Of a stretch of DNA of 64,000 nt, positions 1 through 8,315 are shown in pieces. This stretch comes from Cobetia crustatorum (GTDB lineage Bacteria > Pseudomonadota > Gammaproteobacteria > Pseudomonadales > Halomonadaceae). Made by a program: the position numbers and the translations under genes. Every line of letters starts with the position of its first letter. Position 1 is the stretch's first letter. The notes beneath the pieces are model-generated. The model was not told the origin of the DNA. It made no database searches and worked only from the letters and a program-made list of their open reading frames with translations. The DNA is taken from NCBI RefSeq assembly GCF_000591415.1, contig NZ_JEMF01000025.1, positions 62,001-126,000 of the forward strand, written 5' to 3'.

Positions 1-636
1 GGTGCGAATGTACTCCGCCGGCCCCTCCTCACCCGCGTGGGCGACACGATGCCAGCCGCGCTCACCCGCCAGCTGGAAGACCTCGGTAAATTTCTCCGGC
101 GGGTTGCCGATCTCGGCGCTATCAAGGCCGACACCCACGAAGCGTGATTCGAAGGGAATCAGGGCGTCAAACAGCTCACGCGCAGACTCGGCAGAATGAC
201 AACGCAGGAAGCTCGGCACCAATGCGGAAGTGATATCGAACTCGCGTTCGGCTTCGAGGCAGGCGCGCTCCAACCCGACGAACTGTACTTCGAGACTCAC
301 GCCGCGCGCTAGATGCGCCTGCGGATCAAAGAATAGCTCTAGATGACGTACACCATCGGCACTGGCACGACGGAAATAATCTTGTGCGAGACGATAGAAA
401 TGTGAGGCATCGTTGAGCACACCCATGCCCTGATAGTAGAGGGCGAGGAAGGCCGGCAAGTCTGCAAAATCGTAAGCCGCCTCGACCTCCTTGAGCGAAG
501 CATAGGGCAGCACGATGCCTTGTTCTGCCGCTAACTCGAACATCAGTGCAGGCGTCAGAGAGCCTTCAATGTGTAGATGCAGCTCTACCTTCGGCAAACG
601 GGCGAGAAAATCATGCGTACGCGGGGTTAGGGTCAT
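1..636 (-). CDS. Adenine deaminase (adenosine deaminase superfamily), 3' part outside window
   Basis: The reading frame runs from an ATG at 636 to the window edge (212 codons) and is incomplete at its C-terminus. The N-terminus has the zinc-binding HLHIEGSL motif of the adenosine/adenine deaminase superfamily. Further along are FFDPQAHLARG, VGLDSAEIGNPPEKF and AHAGEEGPAEYI; the last is the HAGE catalytic motif. From memory of the family, the FFDPQ-H--RG and VGLDS-E-G-PP stretches are typical of the adenine deaminase branch (Pseudomonas PA0148-like) rather than true adenosine deaminase. It would convert adenine to hypoxanthine in purine salvage in the cytoplasm. It is transcribed away from the solute-binding protein gene at 996, with about 360 bp of shared upstream DNA. 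Confidence 0.88.
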   Translation of the reverse strand, partial: MTLTPRTHDFLARLPKVELHLHIEGSLTPALMFELAAEQGIVLPYASLKEVEAAYDFADLPAFLALYYQGMGVLNDASHFYRLAQDYFRRASADGVRHLELFFDPQAHLARGVSLEVQFVGLERACLEAEREFDITSALVPSFLRCHSAESARELFDALIPFESRFVGVGLDSAEIGNPPEKFTEVFQLAGERGWHRVAHAGEEGPAEYIRT

Positions 637-995
637 GGCCCGTCTCCTGAATAAAGGGTGACTACACAGAACGTGATTAAGCGCGCGGTGATGAAAAGAT
701 GATCACGAGACAAGAACTCACTTTCCCTCCTGACGGACCTACCGACACATAGGCGCAGTCTGATAGCGCAATTCTAGCAACCTGGAGGCCACATTGAGGA
801 GTCTCGATGCACGAACAGCGCAATCTGGCCAGCATGCCCCTTTCGCCTTGGGTGTATTCAGCATGGCTTACGAATAGACTATTTTTGATGCTGGCGCTGC
901 ATGAGAGATCGCGGTGCGCTCAAGGCTTCCTACAAAAAGATTCACCACAACAACGATAACGACTCACGCTGACACATCATAAAGGACACACCCTC
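637..995. other. Divergent intergenic region (adenine deaminase / TctC-like)
   Basis: About 360 bp without a convincing gene. It must hold the promoters of both divergent genes. The right end carries AAAGGA nine bases before the ATG at 996, a good ribosome binding site. I see no clear operator palindrome or RNA gene. Confidence 0.5.
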
Positions 996-2015
996 ATGCG
1001 CTTTGATTTACGCCGCCAATGCCGCTCGACTGCCACCTTGCTCGCGAGCACTGCTCTGCTGGCAGTCGGCTTGAATACCTCCGCCCTCGCCGCCGAGGAA
1101 AACTTCACTCCACAAGGCAAGACCGACTGTATCGCCCCCGCAAAGCCCGGCGGGGGGTGGGACTTCACCTGCCGCAGCGTCGCACGCTTGCTGGATGGGC
1201 AGAACATCATTCCCGCCGGCATGCAGACCATCAACGTGCCCGGTGCCAGTGGCGGCGTCGCCTTCGCGCATGTGAAATCCAAGCGCCACGATGACAACAA
1301 GCTGATCGTCGCGGCCTCCAGTGCGACCACCACACGACTCGGCCAGCATCGCTATCAGGGTGGCAAGGTCAATGACGTACGCTGGCTGGTCACACTCGGC
1401 GCTGACTATGGCGTGATAGCCGTCGCCGCCGACTCACCCTATCAGTCGCTGACACAGCTGCTGGAGGCCATGAAGCAAGACCCTAAATCGGTGCGCTTTG
1501 CCGGTGGCGATGTAGCGGGAGGGTTCGATCATCTCAAGGTATTGATGGCGGCACGCGCGGCGGGCATAGAATCACTACGTGCCCTGCCCTATCTGGCGTA
1601 TGACTCCGGCTCAGTCGCGATCACTCAAGTCATGGGCGGGCACCTGGAAGCCTTCACCGGCGACATGAGCGAGGCACGTGGCTTTGTCGAGTCAGGCAAC
1701 TTGCGCCTGCTGGCCGTCTTCAGTGAGGAGCGCCTGCCAGGCCAATACAGCAATATCCCGACCGCCCGCGAGCAAGGCATTGATGTAATCGCCCCCAACT
1801 GGCGGGGCTTCTATCTACCGGGTGGCGCATCAGACGCCGCCTTCGATTGGTGGGAAACTGCCCTCAACAAGGTGGCCGATAGCCCTGAATGGCAGAAGAC
1901 CATGCAGGACAATGGCCTGATGCCGTTCCACAAATCGGGCAAGGCACTAGACACCTTCATTACCCAGCAGGTCAGCGATGTCGAGCAGCTTTCGACAGAT
2001 CTGGGTCTGTTGTAA
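996..2015 (+). CDS. TctC/Bug-family solute-binding protein (solitary copy)
   Basis: A 339-residue periplasmic binding protein for a tripartite tricarboxylate transporter. The N-terminus is a Sec signal peptide, with likely cleavage after the ALA near residue 32. The mature start has the DCIAPA-PGGGWDFTCRSV signature, with two cysteines that could pair. The C-terminal NGLMPFHKSGKALD is nearly identical to that of the second copy at 4040. The family binds carboxylates such as citrate, tartrate or tricarballylate and delivers them to TctA/TctB. No membrane genes adjoin it: a strong terminator and an oppositely oriented MFS gene follow. It probably feeds the TctBA encoded 3 kb downstream, or acts as an alternative substrate receptor. 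The substrate cannot be read from sequence. Confidence 0.9.
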   Translation: MRFDLRRQCRSTATLLASTALLAVGLNTSALAAEENFTPQGKTDCIAPAKPGGGWDFTCRSVARLLDGQNIIPAGMQTINVPGASGGVAFAHVKSKRHDDNKLIVAASSATTTRLGQHRYQGGKVNDVRWLVTLGADYGVIAVAADSPYQSLTQLLEAMKQDPKSVRFAGGDVAGGFDHLKVLMAARAAGIESLRALPYLAYDSGSVAITQVMGGHLEAFTGDMSEARGFVESGNLRLLAVFSEERLPGQYSNIPTAREQGIDVIAPNWRGFYLPGGASDAAFDWWETALNKVADSPEWQKTMQDNGLMPFHKSGKALDTFITQQVSDVEQLSTDLGLL

Positions 2016-2110
2016 TTCGTTGAGCGTCCAGTCATCACAACGCGTTGGCGACGTTTCACGACTGACCTGCCACTGCGCCGTTTCGCACCGCATGTGACGA
2101 GCCCCACTAA

Positions 2111-2152
2111 CGAAAAAACGCCATCCCGATGTCATGGGATGGCGTTTTTTCG
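2111..2152. terminator. Bidirectional rho-independent terminator
   Basis: A 17-bp perfect stem (2111-2127 with 2136-2152) closes an 8-base loop. A-rich and T-rich ends allow use in both directions, for the TctC-like gene on plus and the MFS gene on minus. Confidence 0.9.
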
Positions 2153-2204
2153 TTTCACCCCATACCTACTGCCTTTCGGAGCACTTTCAGCCTTGGCTCT
2201 TCAT

Positions 2205-3563
2205 TTACTGGCGCGTAGCAGGCAGCTCCGCGCCAGGAAGTTCTGGTTCGAGAGTTGATTCACGCTCTGACTCAAGAGCCGGCTCGCCTTCGTATTCCTC
2301 TTCACGCTCACGGGCCTCGTGCTCATCCTCGGCATGCTCATGGGCCCACTCACCAGCGGCCTCCACCACCAAGGGTGACGCCGTCGGCAGGATGTTCAGG
2401 TAGCTGTCGGTTTCACTGACCGGCACCATCGCCTGTTGTGTCATCTGATAGAGCGCATACAGCGCGATTGCCACGAAGGTTGCCGCAATGACCAGCCAGA
2501 AAGCGTAAGGATCAATCCCCTCCATCATCCCGCCCGCCGCGAGCGGCCCAAGGATTGCCCCAAGCCCGAAAGCAAACACCAAGCCACCTGACGCACCGGG
2601 CATATCCTCTGCAGACAAGGAATCGTTCGTGTAGGCGAGGAGCAAGGCATAAAGCGGCGTTGTCACCCCTCCCGCAAAGAAGGCAGCAGCAATTAACGGC
2701 CATAGCGCGTCCCCCGCCATCCACCCCATCATGCTAGACCCTGCCCCCATGACGGACAGCCCGCAGATGAGTATGCGCCTGTCCATCCGGTCAGATAGCC
2801 AGCCAATCGGGGTCTGCATCACCAGTGCCCCCGCAAACAGCATGGCGACGAACAGCGCGATATGCGTGCTCGACAGTCCGATCTGGGTGCCAAATACGGC
2901 CCCCATTCCCGATTGTATGGCGTAGACACCGCCCAGAAGAAAGATGCCGATGGCACCCAACGGCGAGACATTGAACAGATTGCTCAATGACATGGGGCGC
3001 GCCACCGACACGACGGGCGCGGCGGCGGCCGACAAGAGAATGGGCGCAAATGAGATGGATACGAGTATTGAGGCACAGATGAATAGTACCGAGGTGCCGG
3101 CATCGCCCAACGTCAACAATCCTTGCGCCCCGATGATGCCGAGTGTCTGAGCCATCATGTAGGCCGAAAGCACCTTGCCACGAGTCTCATTGGTGGCCGC
3201 CGCATTCAGCCAGCTCTCAGAAGTGACATAGATGCCAGACATGCAAAAGCCCACCAGCACGCGCAGCAACGTCCAGGCCCAGGGCTCGGCCAGTAACGGC
3301 AAGGCAATCAGCGCTGCTGACATGAAACTTCCCAGCGCAGCAAAGACACGCACATGCCCGACCCGCTGGATCAACAACGGTGTGTAACGCGCACCAGACA
3401 GGAAACCCATGAAATAGCCGGAGGTGACGATAGCCAGTTCGGTCGAGGAAAACCCCTCGATTCCGCCCCGCAGGCCAATCAGTGTGAAATGCATCCCGTT
3501 GCCGAGCATGATCAGCACGATGCCAAGCAACAGCGCCCAGACCCCTGACAACACGTTGTTCAT
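2205..3563 (-). CDS. MFS transporter, YcaD-like, with charged C-terminal tail
   Basis: A major facilitator of 452 residues with about twelve hydrophobic segments. The start at 3563 (MNNVLSGVWALLLG) is chosen over an ATG 14 codons upstream because AAGGGA lies six bases before it. TSGYFMGFLSGARYTP and the RVLVGFCMSGIYVTSESWLN stretch resemble the YcaD/UPF0226 group of putative drug or metabolite exporters. After the last membrane helix there is an unusual tail of about 70 residues, rich in Glu with scattered His and Arg. It would lie in the cytoplasm. The substrate is unknown. The gene sits between the two TctC paralogs on the opposite strand, so the link to them is positional only. Confidence 0.85.
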   Translation of the reverse strand: MNNVLSGVWALLLGIVLIMLGNGMHFTLIGLRGGIEGFSSTELAIVTSGYFMGFLSGARYTPLLIQRVGHVRVFAALGSFMSAALIALPLLAEPWAWTLLRVLVGFCMSGIYVTSESWLNAAATNETRGKVLSAYMMAQTLGIIGAQGLLTLGDAGTSVLFICASILVSISFAPILLSAAAAPVVSVARPMSLSNLFNVSPLGAIGIFLLGGVYAIQSGMGAVFGTQIGLSSTHIALFVAMLFAGALVMQTPIGWLSDRMDRRILICGLSVMGAGSSMMGWMAGDALWPLIAAAFFAGGVTTPLYALLLAYTNDSLSAEDMPGASGGLVFAFGLGAILGPLAAGGMMEGIDPYAFWLVIAATFVAIALYALYQMTQQAMVPVSETDSYLNILPTASPLVVEAAGEWAHEHAEDEHEAREREEEYEGEPALESERESTLEPELPGAELPATRQ

Positions 3564-4039
3564 GATATTTCCCTTATCGCGTTGCGCTACTCCAATGAGC
3601 TTCACACGCTAATACGAAGGGGGTAGTCCTGCTTTTACTGCAACGCCATATCGGGGTTTATTTGCGACAACGCATGAAATACACCCAAGCTTTTTCTTCC
3701 GATATATCCGGGCTGCGCCTTCAATTCGAGCCTAGCCCCCTATTCGAGGCATTCATATATGGATTGATGCGTGTCTGTGCCCTTTTCCTTTCGAAGGTGT
3801 GAACACAAAAACGCACCAACAAAGTGCGCAAAATGGGCTTTCGACCAAGGTCGGTGCGACGAATGGGTATCTTGCGAGGGAATGATCTGAGCGCTAATTT
3901 CACCATACAGAATTAAGTTTCGCCTTACAGAACTGTAAGGTTGTTGTCAGGTTGGGATAGCACGTCGAGATAGCACCGCTCTATCCCTCTGACTCACGCC
4001 ATGTGCATTCACAATAAATTAATAATTCCAGAGGTCGCC
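3564..4039. other. Intergenic region upstream of tctCBA
   Basis: About 475 bp between divergent units. The left part is AT-rich with no credible gene. The right part holds a perfect palindrome (listed separately) and the tctC leader, with an AGAGG element before the ATG at 4040. Confidence 0.5.
3923..3940. promoter_or_regulatory. Candidate operator palindrome upstream of tctCBA
   Basis: CCTTACAG-AA-CTGTAAGG is a perfect 8+8 bp inverted repeat, 100 bp before tctC. Its size and symmetry fit a dimeric transcription factor site. A weak TTGTCA -35-like element follows at about 3945, so an activator or repressor role is possible. The cognate regulator is unknown; the IclR protein at 7107 is one candidate. 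Confidence 0.45.
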
Positions 4040-5026
4040 ATGACACGCCATCTGTCTCTCAAACTCCTGACCGCCGCGGTGGTCACCGCCATGTCCGCCC
4101 AGGCCCTCGCCTTCGAGCCCAAGGGCAAGGTCGACTGCATCGCACCGGCAGACCCGGGCGGCGGCTGGGATTTCACCTGCCGCAGCGTCGGCAAGCTGCT
4201 GTCTGATCTCGAATACGTGCCAGGCAATGTCCAGACCATCAACATGGCCGGTGCCGGTGGTGGCGTCGCCTTCGCACATACCGTCTCCAAGCGCGCCGGT
4301 GATGAGCAGCTGCTGGTAGCCGCGTCCACCGCGACCACTACGCGTCTGGCTCAGGGCCAGTTCCCGGGCATGAATCAGGATCAGGTCAACTGGATCGGCG
4401 CTCTGGGTGCCGATTACGGCGCTATCGCCGTCTCCAAGGATTCGCCTTACAACACCCTGTCCGAAGTAATGGACGCGCTGAAGAAAGACCCGAAATCCGT
4501 CAAGTTCGCCGGCGGGAGTGCGGCCGGTGGCTGGGATCACCTCAAGGTGCTGATCGCCGCCCAGGCAGCCGGTGTCGAGAACCTGCCCAAGGTCTCCTAC
4601 CTGTCCTACAACAACGGCGGTGAGGCGATTACCCAGGTCGTCGGTGGCCACGTGCAGGCCTTCACCGGTGACATCTCCGAGATTCAAGGCTTCATGGAAT
4701 CCGGTGATCTGAAGGTACTGGCCGTGCTCTCCGAAGAGCGCCTGCCGGGCAAGCTGGCTGACGTCCCCACCGCACGCGAGCAGGGTATCGATGCCGTCGC
4801 GCCCAACTGGCGTGGCTTCTACATGCCGGCCGACATCAGCGATGACGCCGAGCAGTACTGGACCACCACGCTGGATAACGTCTACACCAGCGATGAATGG
4901 AAGGACGTGATGACCAAGAGCGGCCTGATGCCGTTCCACAAATCGGGTGCCGAGTTTGATGCCTTCGTGAAGGCGCAGATCAAGGACATCCAGACGCTCT
5001 CCAAGGACATTGGGCTGATTCGCTGA
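4040..5026 (+). CDS. tctC: Tripartite tricarboxylate transporter substrate-binding protein TctC
   Basis: A 328-residue periplasmic binding protein. The start at 4040 is chosen because a typical signal peptide (MTRHLSLKLLTAAVVTAM, cleavage near AQALA-F) begins there and AGAGG precedes it; the frame extends 13 codons further upstream. It shares DCIAPA-PGGGWDFTCRSVGKLL, SAAGGWDHLKVLIAAQAAG and GLMPFHKSG with the copy at 996, and the two look more than half identical. It captures a carboxylate and presents it to TctBA. It overlaps tctB in TGATGA, implying translational coupling. The exact substrate is not determined. Confidence 0.93.
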   Translation: MTRHLSLKLLTAAVVTAMSAQALAFEPKGKVDCIAPADPGGGWDFTCRSVGKLLSDLEYVPGNVQTINMAGAGGGVAFAHTVSKRAGDEQLLVAASTATTTRLAQGQFPGMNQDQVNWIGALGADYGAIAVSKDSPYNTLSEVMDALKKDPKSVKFAGGSAAGGWDHLKVLIAAQAAGVENLPKVSYLSYNNGGEAITQVVGGHVQAFTGDISEIQGFMESGDLKVLAVLSEERLPGKLADVPTAREQGIDAVAPNWRGFYMPADISDDAEQYWTTTLDNVYTSDEWKDVMTKSGLMPFHKSGAEFDAFVKAQIKDIQTLSKDIGLIR

Positions 5027-5463
5027 TGAATGACCGTATCTTTGGTCTGCTGATGCTCACCCTGGCCGTCGCGTACGGCTGGGGTGCCCAGCAGTTCCCC
5101 GAACCCTTTGGTGGGGCTGAGTCCATCGGCCCTGAAACCTTCCCGACGGTATTGTCGATCGTATTGGGACTGAGCAGCCTCTACCTGATGCTGCGCCCAG
5201 ATCCCAGCAATGGCTGGCCCTGGAATCGCACTGGTCTCGAGATGGTGTGCGCTATTGTCGTGCTGTGTCTTTATACCGCGCTGCTGGAGCCACTGGGCTT
5301 CATCGTTGCTACCACCTTTGCGGTCGGCACGTTGTGCTGGCGCATGGGGGCGGCTCCGCTCAAGGCTTATGCTACGGGGCTGATTGGCGGCATCGTCGTC
5401 TTTGCCCTGTTCAACTTCGTGCTTGAACTGCCACTGCCGCTGGGCATCCTGGAGGTGGCGTAA
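5026..5463 (+). CDS. tctB: Tripartite tricarboxylate transporter small membrane subunit TctB
   Basis: A 145-residue protein with four hydrophobic segments, the usual TctB size and topology. It begins MNDRIFGLLMLTLAVAYGW and carries FGGAESIGPETFPTV after the first helix, a region typical of the family. TctB is the poorly conserved small subunit that pairs with TctA. Its ATG overlaps the tctC stop and its stop overlaps the tctA ATG (TAATG), so the three genes are tightly coupled in one operon. Confidence 0.93.
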   Translation: MNDRIFGLLMLTLAVAYGWGAQQFPEPFGGAESIGPETFPTVLSIVLGLSSLYLMLRPDPSNGWPWNRTGLEMVCAIVVLCLYTALLEPLGFIVATTFAVGTLCWRMGAAPLKAYATGLIGGIVVFALFNFVLELPLPLGILEVA

Positions 5464-6983
5464 TGGAAAGTATTGGCTTCTTGATGCAGGGCTTCGGCCT
5501 CGCGCTGCAACCTGAAAACCTGATGTTTGCCATTCTAGGCGCCTTCCTTGGCACCTTGATTGGCGCATTACCGGGCCTTGGCCCTGCCAACGGCGTGGCA
5601 ATTCTGATCCCGCTAGCCTTCACGCTGGGGCTGAGCCCGGAAACGTCACTGATTCTGCTGACGTCAGTCTATGCCGGCGCCATGTACGGTGGCCGCATTT
5701 CCTCCATCCTGCTCAATATCCCGGGCGATGAGCCAGCGATGATGACCTGTCTGGATGGCTACCCGATGGCGCAGCAGGGCAAGGCGGCGGAAGCGATGGC
5801 CATCTCGGCGATCGCTTCCTTCATCGGCAGCCTGATCGCGACCATCGGTCTGATCGTGATGGCACCGTGGCTGGCCAGCTTCGCACTGACCTTCGGCCCG
5901 GCAGAATACTTCGCACTGTTTGTGCTGGCGTTCGCCACGCTCGGCGGCATCACCGGCAAGAATCCGGTCAAGACCATCATGGCAGCGGCGATCGGCCTGA
6001 TCATCGCCACCGTCGGCATCGATGCCTCCACCGGCACTCAGCGCTACACCTTCGATATTCTTGAGTTGTATGAAGGCATCGACTTCATCATTGCCATCGT
6101 CGGTCTGTTTGCCATCTCCGAGCTGTTGTTCTTCATCGAAGAAAACGCGGGTGAAGGCAAGCCGATGATCGCGATGAACAAGATGAAACTGAAGATGAAG
6201 GATATTGTCGCTATCCTGCCGACCGCCTTCCGCGGTGGCGTGCTGGGCTTCATCGCCGGCGTACTGCCGGGGGCCGGCGCTTCGCTGGGAAGCTTCATCA
6301 GCTACACCCTGGAGAAGAAGATTCTCGGCAAGAAAGGCAACTTCGGCAATGGCGATCCACGCGGCGTTGCAGCACCGGAAGCGGGTAACAACGGTGCCGC
6401 CTCTGGCGCACTGGTCCCGATGCTGACACTGGGTGTGCCGGGCTCTGGCACCACCGCCGTTCTACTAGCGATGCTGATCTCGTTGAACATCACGCCGGGT
6501 CCGCTAATGTTCTCCCAGCACGGCGATATCGTCTGGGGTGTCATTGCCGCGCTGCTGATCGGTAACGTGCTGTTGCTGCTGATGAACATTCCGATGGTCG
6601 GTATCTTCGTCAAACTTTTGTCCGTGCCGCCCAAGTACCTGCTGCCGGTAGTGACGATGGTCGCCTTCGTGGGCATCTACTCTATCAGCCACTCCGTGTT
6701 TGACCTGTACTTCATGGTCGCCTTCGGTGTCGGTGGTTACGTATTGCGCAAGCTGGAGATACCGCTGGTACCGGTCATTCTCGGCATGCTGATCGGGCCA
6801 GAGATGGAGAAGAACCTGCGTCACGCCATGCAATTGTCTGATGGTGACTGGACCATTCTGATCGGTAGCTCGCTGTCCATCACATTGTGGTGCATTGCGA
6901 TTGCCGGACTGGTACTACCCGTCATCGTCGGACCGATTCTGCGTCGCCGCATGGGCGCCGCCAAGGCCACCACCGGCGTTTGA
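5463..6983 (+). CDS. tctA: Tripartite tricarboxylate transporter large membrane subunit TctA
   Basis: A 506-residue polytopic membrane protein of the TctA family. The N-terminal half has GTLIGALPGLGPANGVAIL and YGGRISSILLNIPGDEPA. The second half repeats the pattern with VLPGAGASLGSFISYTLEK and LTLGVPGSGTTAVLLAML. These glycine- and proline-rich hairpins are the family signature. It carries out sodium- or proton-driven uptake of the carboxylate handed over by TctC. Length is typical (about 500). It is the last gene of the operon and is followed by a terminator facing the convergent IclR gene. Confidence 0.95.
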   Translation: MESIGFLMQGFGLALQPENLMFAILGAFLGTLIGALPGLGPANGVAILIPLAFTLGLSPETSLILLTSVYAGAMYGGRISSILLNIPGDEPAMMTCLDGYPMAQQGKAAEAMAISAIASFIGSLIATIGLIVMAPWLASFALTFGPAEYFALFVLAFATLGGITGKNPVKTIMAAAIGLIIATVGIDASTGTQRYTFDILELYEGIDFIIAIVGLFAISELLFFIEENAGEGKPMIAMNKMKLKMKDIVAILPTAFRGGVLGFIAGVLPGAGASLGSFISYTLEKKILGKKGNFGNGDPRGVAAPEAGNNGAASGALVPMLTLGVPGSGTTAVLLAMLISLNITPGPLMFSQHGDIVWGVIAALLIGNVLLLLMNIPMVGIFVKLLSVPPKYLLPVVTMVAFVGIYSISHSVFDLYFMVAFGVGGYVLRKLEIPLVPVILGMLIGPEMEKNLRHAMQLSDGDWTILIGSSLSITLWCIAIAGLVLPVIVGPILRRRMGAAKATTGV

Positions 6984-7032
6984 AACAAGCGTGATGCACA
7001 CCTGATAGAATGCACGAGCAGCACCAGTGCAC

Positions 7033-7067
7033 AAAAGCCCCCACACATAAACGTGCGGGGGCTTTTT
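7033..7067. terminator. Terminator between convergent tctA and IclR genes
   Basis: AAAAGCCCCC pairs with GGGGGCTTTT across a short loop, with a T tract on plus and an A tract that gives T on minus, so it can serve both converging units. Confidence 0.85.
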
Positions 7068-7106
7068 CATGGGCGAACGCCCGATACTCAATGCATCGCA
7101 GGCCTG

Positions 7107-7778
7107 CTAAAACACCGTGCCGTGCTTCCACTCTTCCAACACCTGATGGGCCTGATGCGGAGTCAGACGTGCCGCTGGGCCACTCACGACGATGACTTCG
7201 GCAGGTGCCAGGGCGTCATCCTGCTGCGGCGCCACGCTCACAGCCAATGCGGCAACAGTCAGCCCTTCTGCCTCACCCACTTCAAGCTGTCCGCTATCCA
7301 CGCAGTGCTGCAGCAGCGCAGTCAGTGCCATATCCAATACCTCACCCTCCTCCAACTGGTGTCGCAAGGGCGCCTGACTGAGTTGAACGTACTGGCACAT
7401 TGCCTGGCGTGGTCGTGTCATACCCTCGACAGGCCGCGCATCCGGCAGGCTACCGTGCTCGACCAGTATCAAACTCGCAGTCTCGCCGCTAGCCGCATTC
7501 AGCGCCGCCAACCATTCACGCAACTGCGCCTCACGCACCGACTGCGCAGGGGCCAACTGGGCGAAGCGACCCAGCGCCGCACCGATAGAGTAGATTCCGT
7601 GGCTATCGCGCTCGACATACCCAAAGTGCTCAAGCGAGCCCATCAGCCGCAGGATGGTGCTTTTGTAAAAACCGCTGGCCTGCGCCAACTCATTGAGTGT
7701 CAGTCGGGGGGCGGCAGGCGTGAAGGCTTCCAGCAGAGTCAGGGCACGCTCGACGGCTTCAACACGTTGACTGGCCAT
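7107..7778 (-). CDS. IclR-family transcriptional regulator
   Basis: A 223-residue regulator. The start at 7778 (MASQRVEAVERALTLLEAF) has AGGAG nine bases upstream; a further in-frame ATG lies six codons earlier. The winged helix-turn-helix is at residues 5-65 (LTLNELAQASGFYKSTILRL, then HFGYVERDSHGIYSIG). The C-terminal ligand domain is short (family usually about 250 residues) and poorly conserved, with a histidine and cysteine cluster near LQHCVDSG. IclR proteins sense small carboxylates or aromatics. Being next to tctCBA but convergent, it may control that operon, though this is inference. A palindrome in its own upstream region may be an autoregulatory site. Confidence 0.88.
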   Translation of the reverse strand: MASQRVEAVERALTLLEAFTPAAPRLTLNELAQASGFYKSTILRLMGSLEHFGYVERDSHGIYSIGAALGRFAQLAPAQSVREAQLREWLAALNAASGETASLILVEHGSLPDARPVEGMTRPRQAMCQYVQLSQAPLRHQLEEGEVLDMALTALLQHCVDSGQLEVGEAEGLTVAALAVSVAPQQDDALAPAEVIVVSGPAARLTPHQAHQVLEEWKHGTVF

Positions 7779-7835
7779 GATCAGAGGCTCCTGCACAGGA
7801 AAAGAAAGACATGCGTACCTGGATCATGCCATATC

Positions 7836-7852
7836 GTTCTGACAGGCAGAAC
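7836..7852. promoter_or_regulatory. Candidate IclR-type operator
   Basis: GTTCTG-ACAGG-CAGAAC is a perfect inverted repeat in the divergent spacer between the IclR gene and the gene at 7950, about 60 bp before the IclR start. IclR-family boxes are often short palindromes of this size, and autoregulation is common. Confidence 0.4.
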
Positions 7853-7949
7853 ATGTCAATCGCGTTCCACTGACAATGCACGTCCTCCAGCATGGTAGAA
7901 TACGGTTATTGGTCTCTACTTTTCGCCTCCGCTTTCACAAGGTTCGCCC

Positions 7950-8315
7950 ATGTCACTGTTCATCATCACTTTCGTGGTCTGCCTGATCGTCTGTCTCGCG
8001 ACGGTCGGCCTATTGATGATGGCGCGTACTCCGCGTTTTCGTACTGATTTCAGCGATATTGCCCGTGTACTGGATCAGGCATGCAACGGTGAAATCAGCG
8101 AGAACGAATGGCATACCGTGATTGGCTATCCGATTCGCCATGATGAGTATCTCGAGAGCCTGCGCCGACGCTGCCAGGGCATCTTCGACAATCACGCCCG
8201 TCCGTGGCAGCTGGCGCAGGGCGGCGCGCTCTTCTCCCGCGAAGGCCGCGAGGAACTCAGCATACTGCTCGGGCATCTGCGCGCACGCACCGGCGTGGCG
8301 GAGACTCGCGCCTGA
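7950..8315 (+). CDS. Hypothetical membrane-anchored protein
   Basis: A 121-residue protein I cannot assign to a family. One hydrophobic segment spans about residues 2-24 (SLFIITFVVCLIVCLATVG). A polar cytoplasmic part follows, with TDFSDIARVLDQACNGEISE, NEWHTVIGYPIRHDEYLESL and a final helical stretch. AAGG lies seven bases upstream of the ATG. Its stop overlaps the start of the AraC-family gene (TGATG), so the two are translationally coupled and probably co-transcribed. The tight coupling hints at a role linked to proline use or to the regulator, but nothing in the sequence shows it. Confidence 0.7.
   Translation: MSLFIITFVVCLIVCLATVGLLMMARTPRFRTDFSDIARVLDQACNGEISENEWHTVIGYPIRHDEYLESLRRRCQGIFDNHARPWQLAQGGALFSREGREELSILLGHLRARTGVAETRA

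Noticed and set aside
4019-4939. 306-codon open frame on minus opposite tctC
   Set aside because: It is antisense to a clear TctC gene in GC-rich DNA, with no family motif or ribosome binding site.
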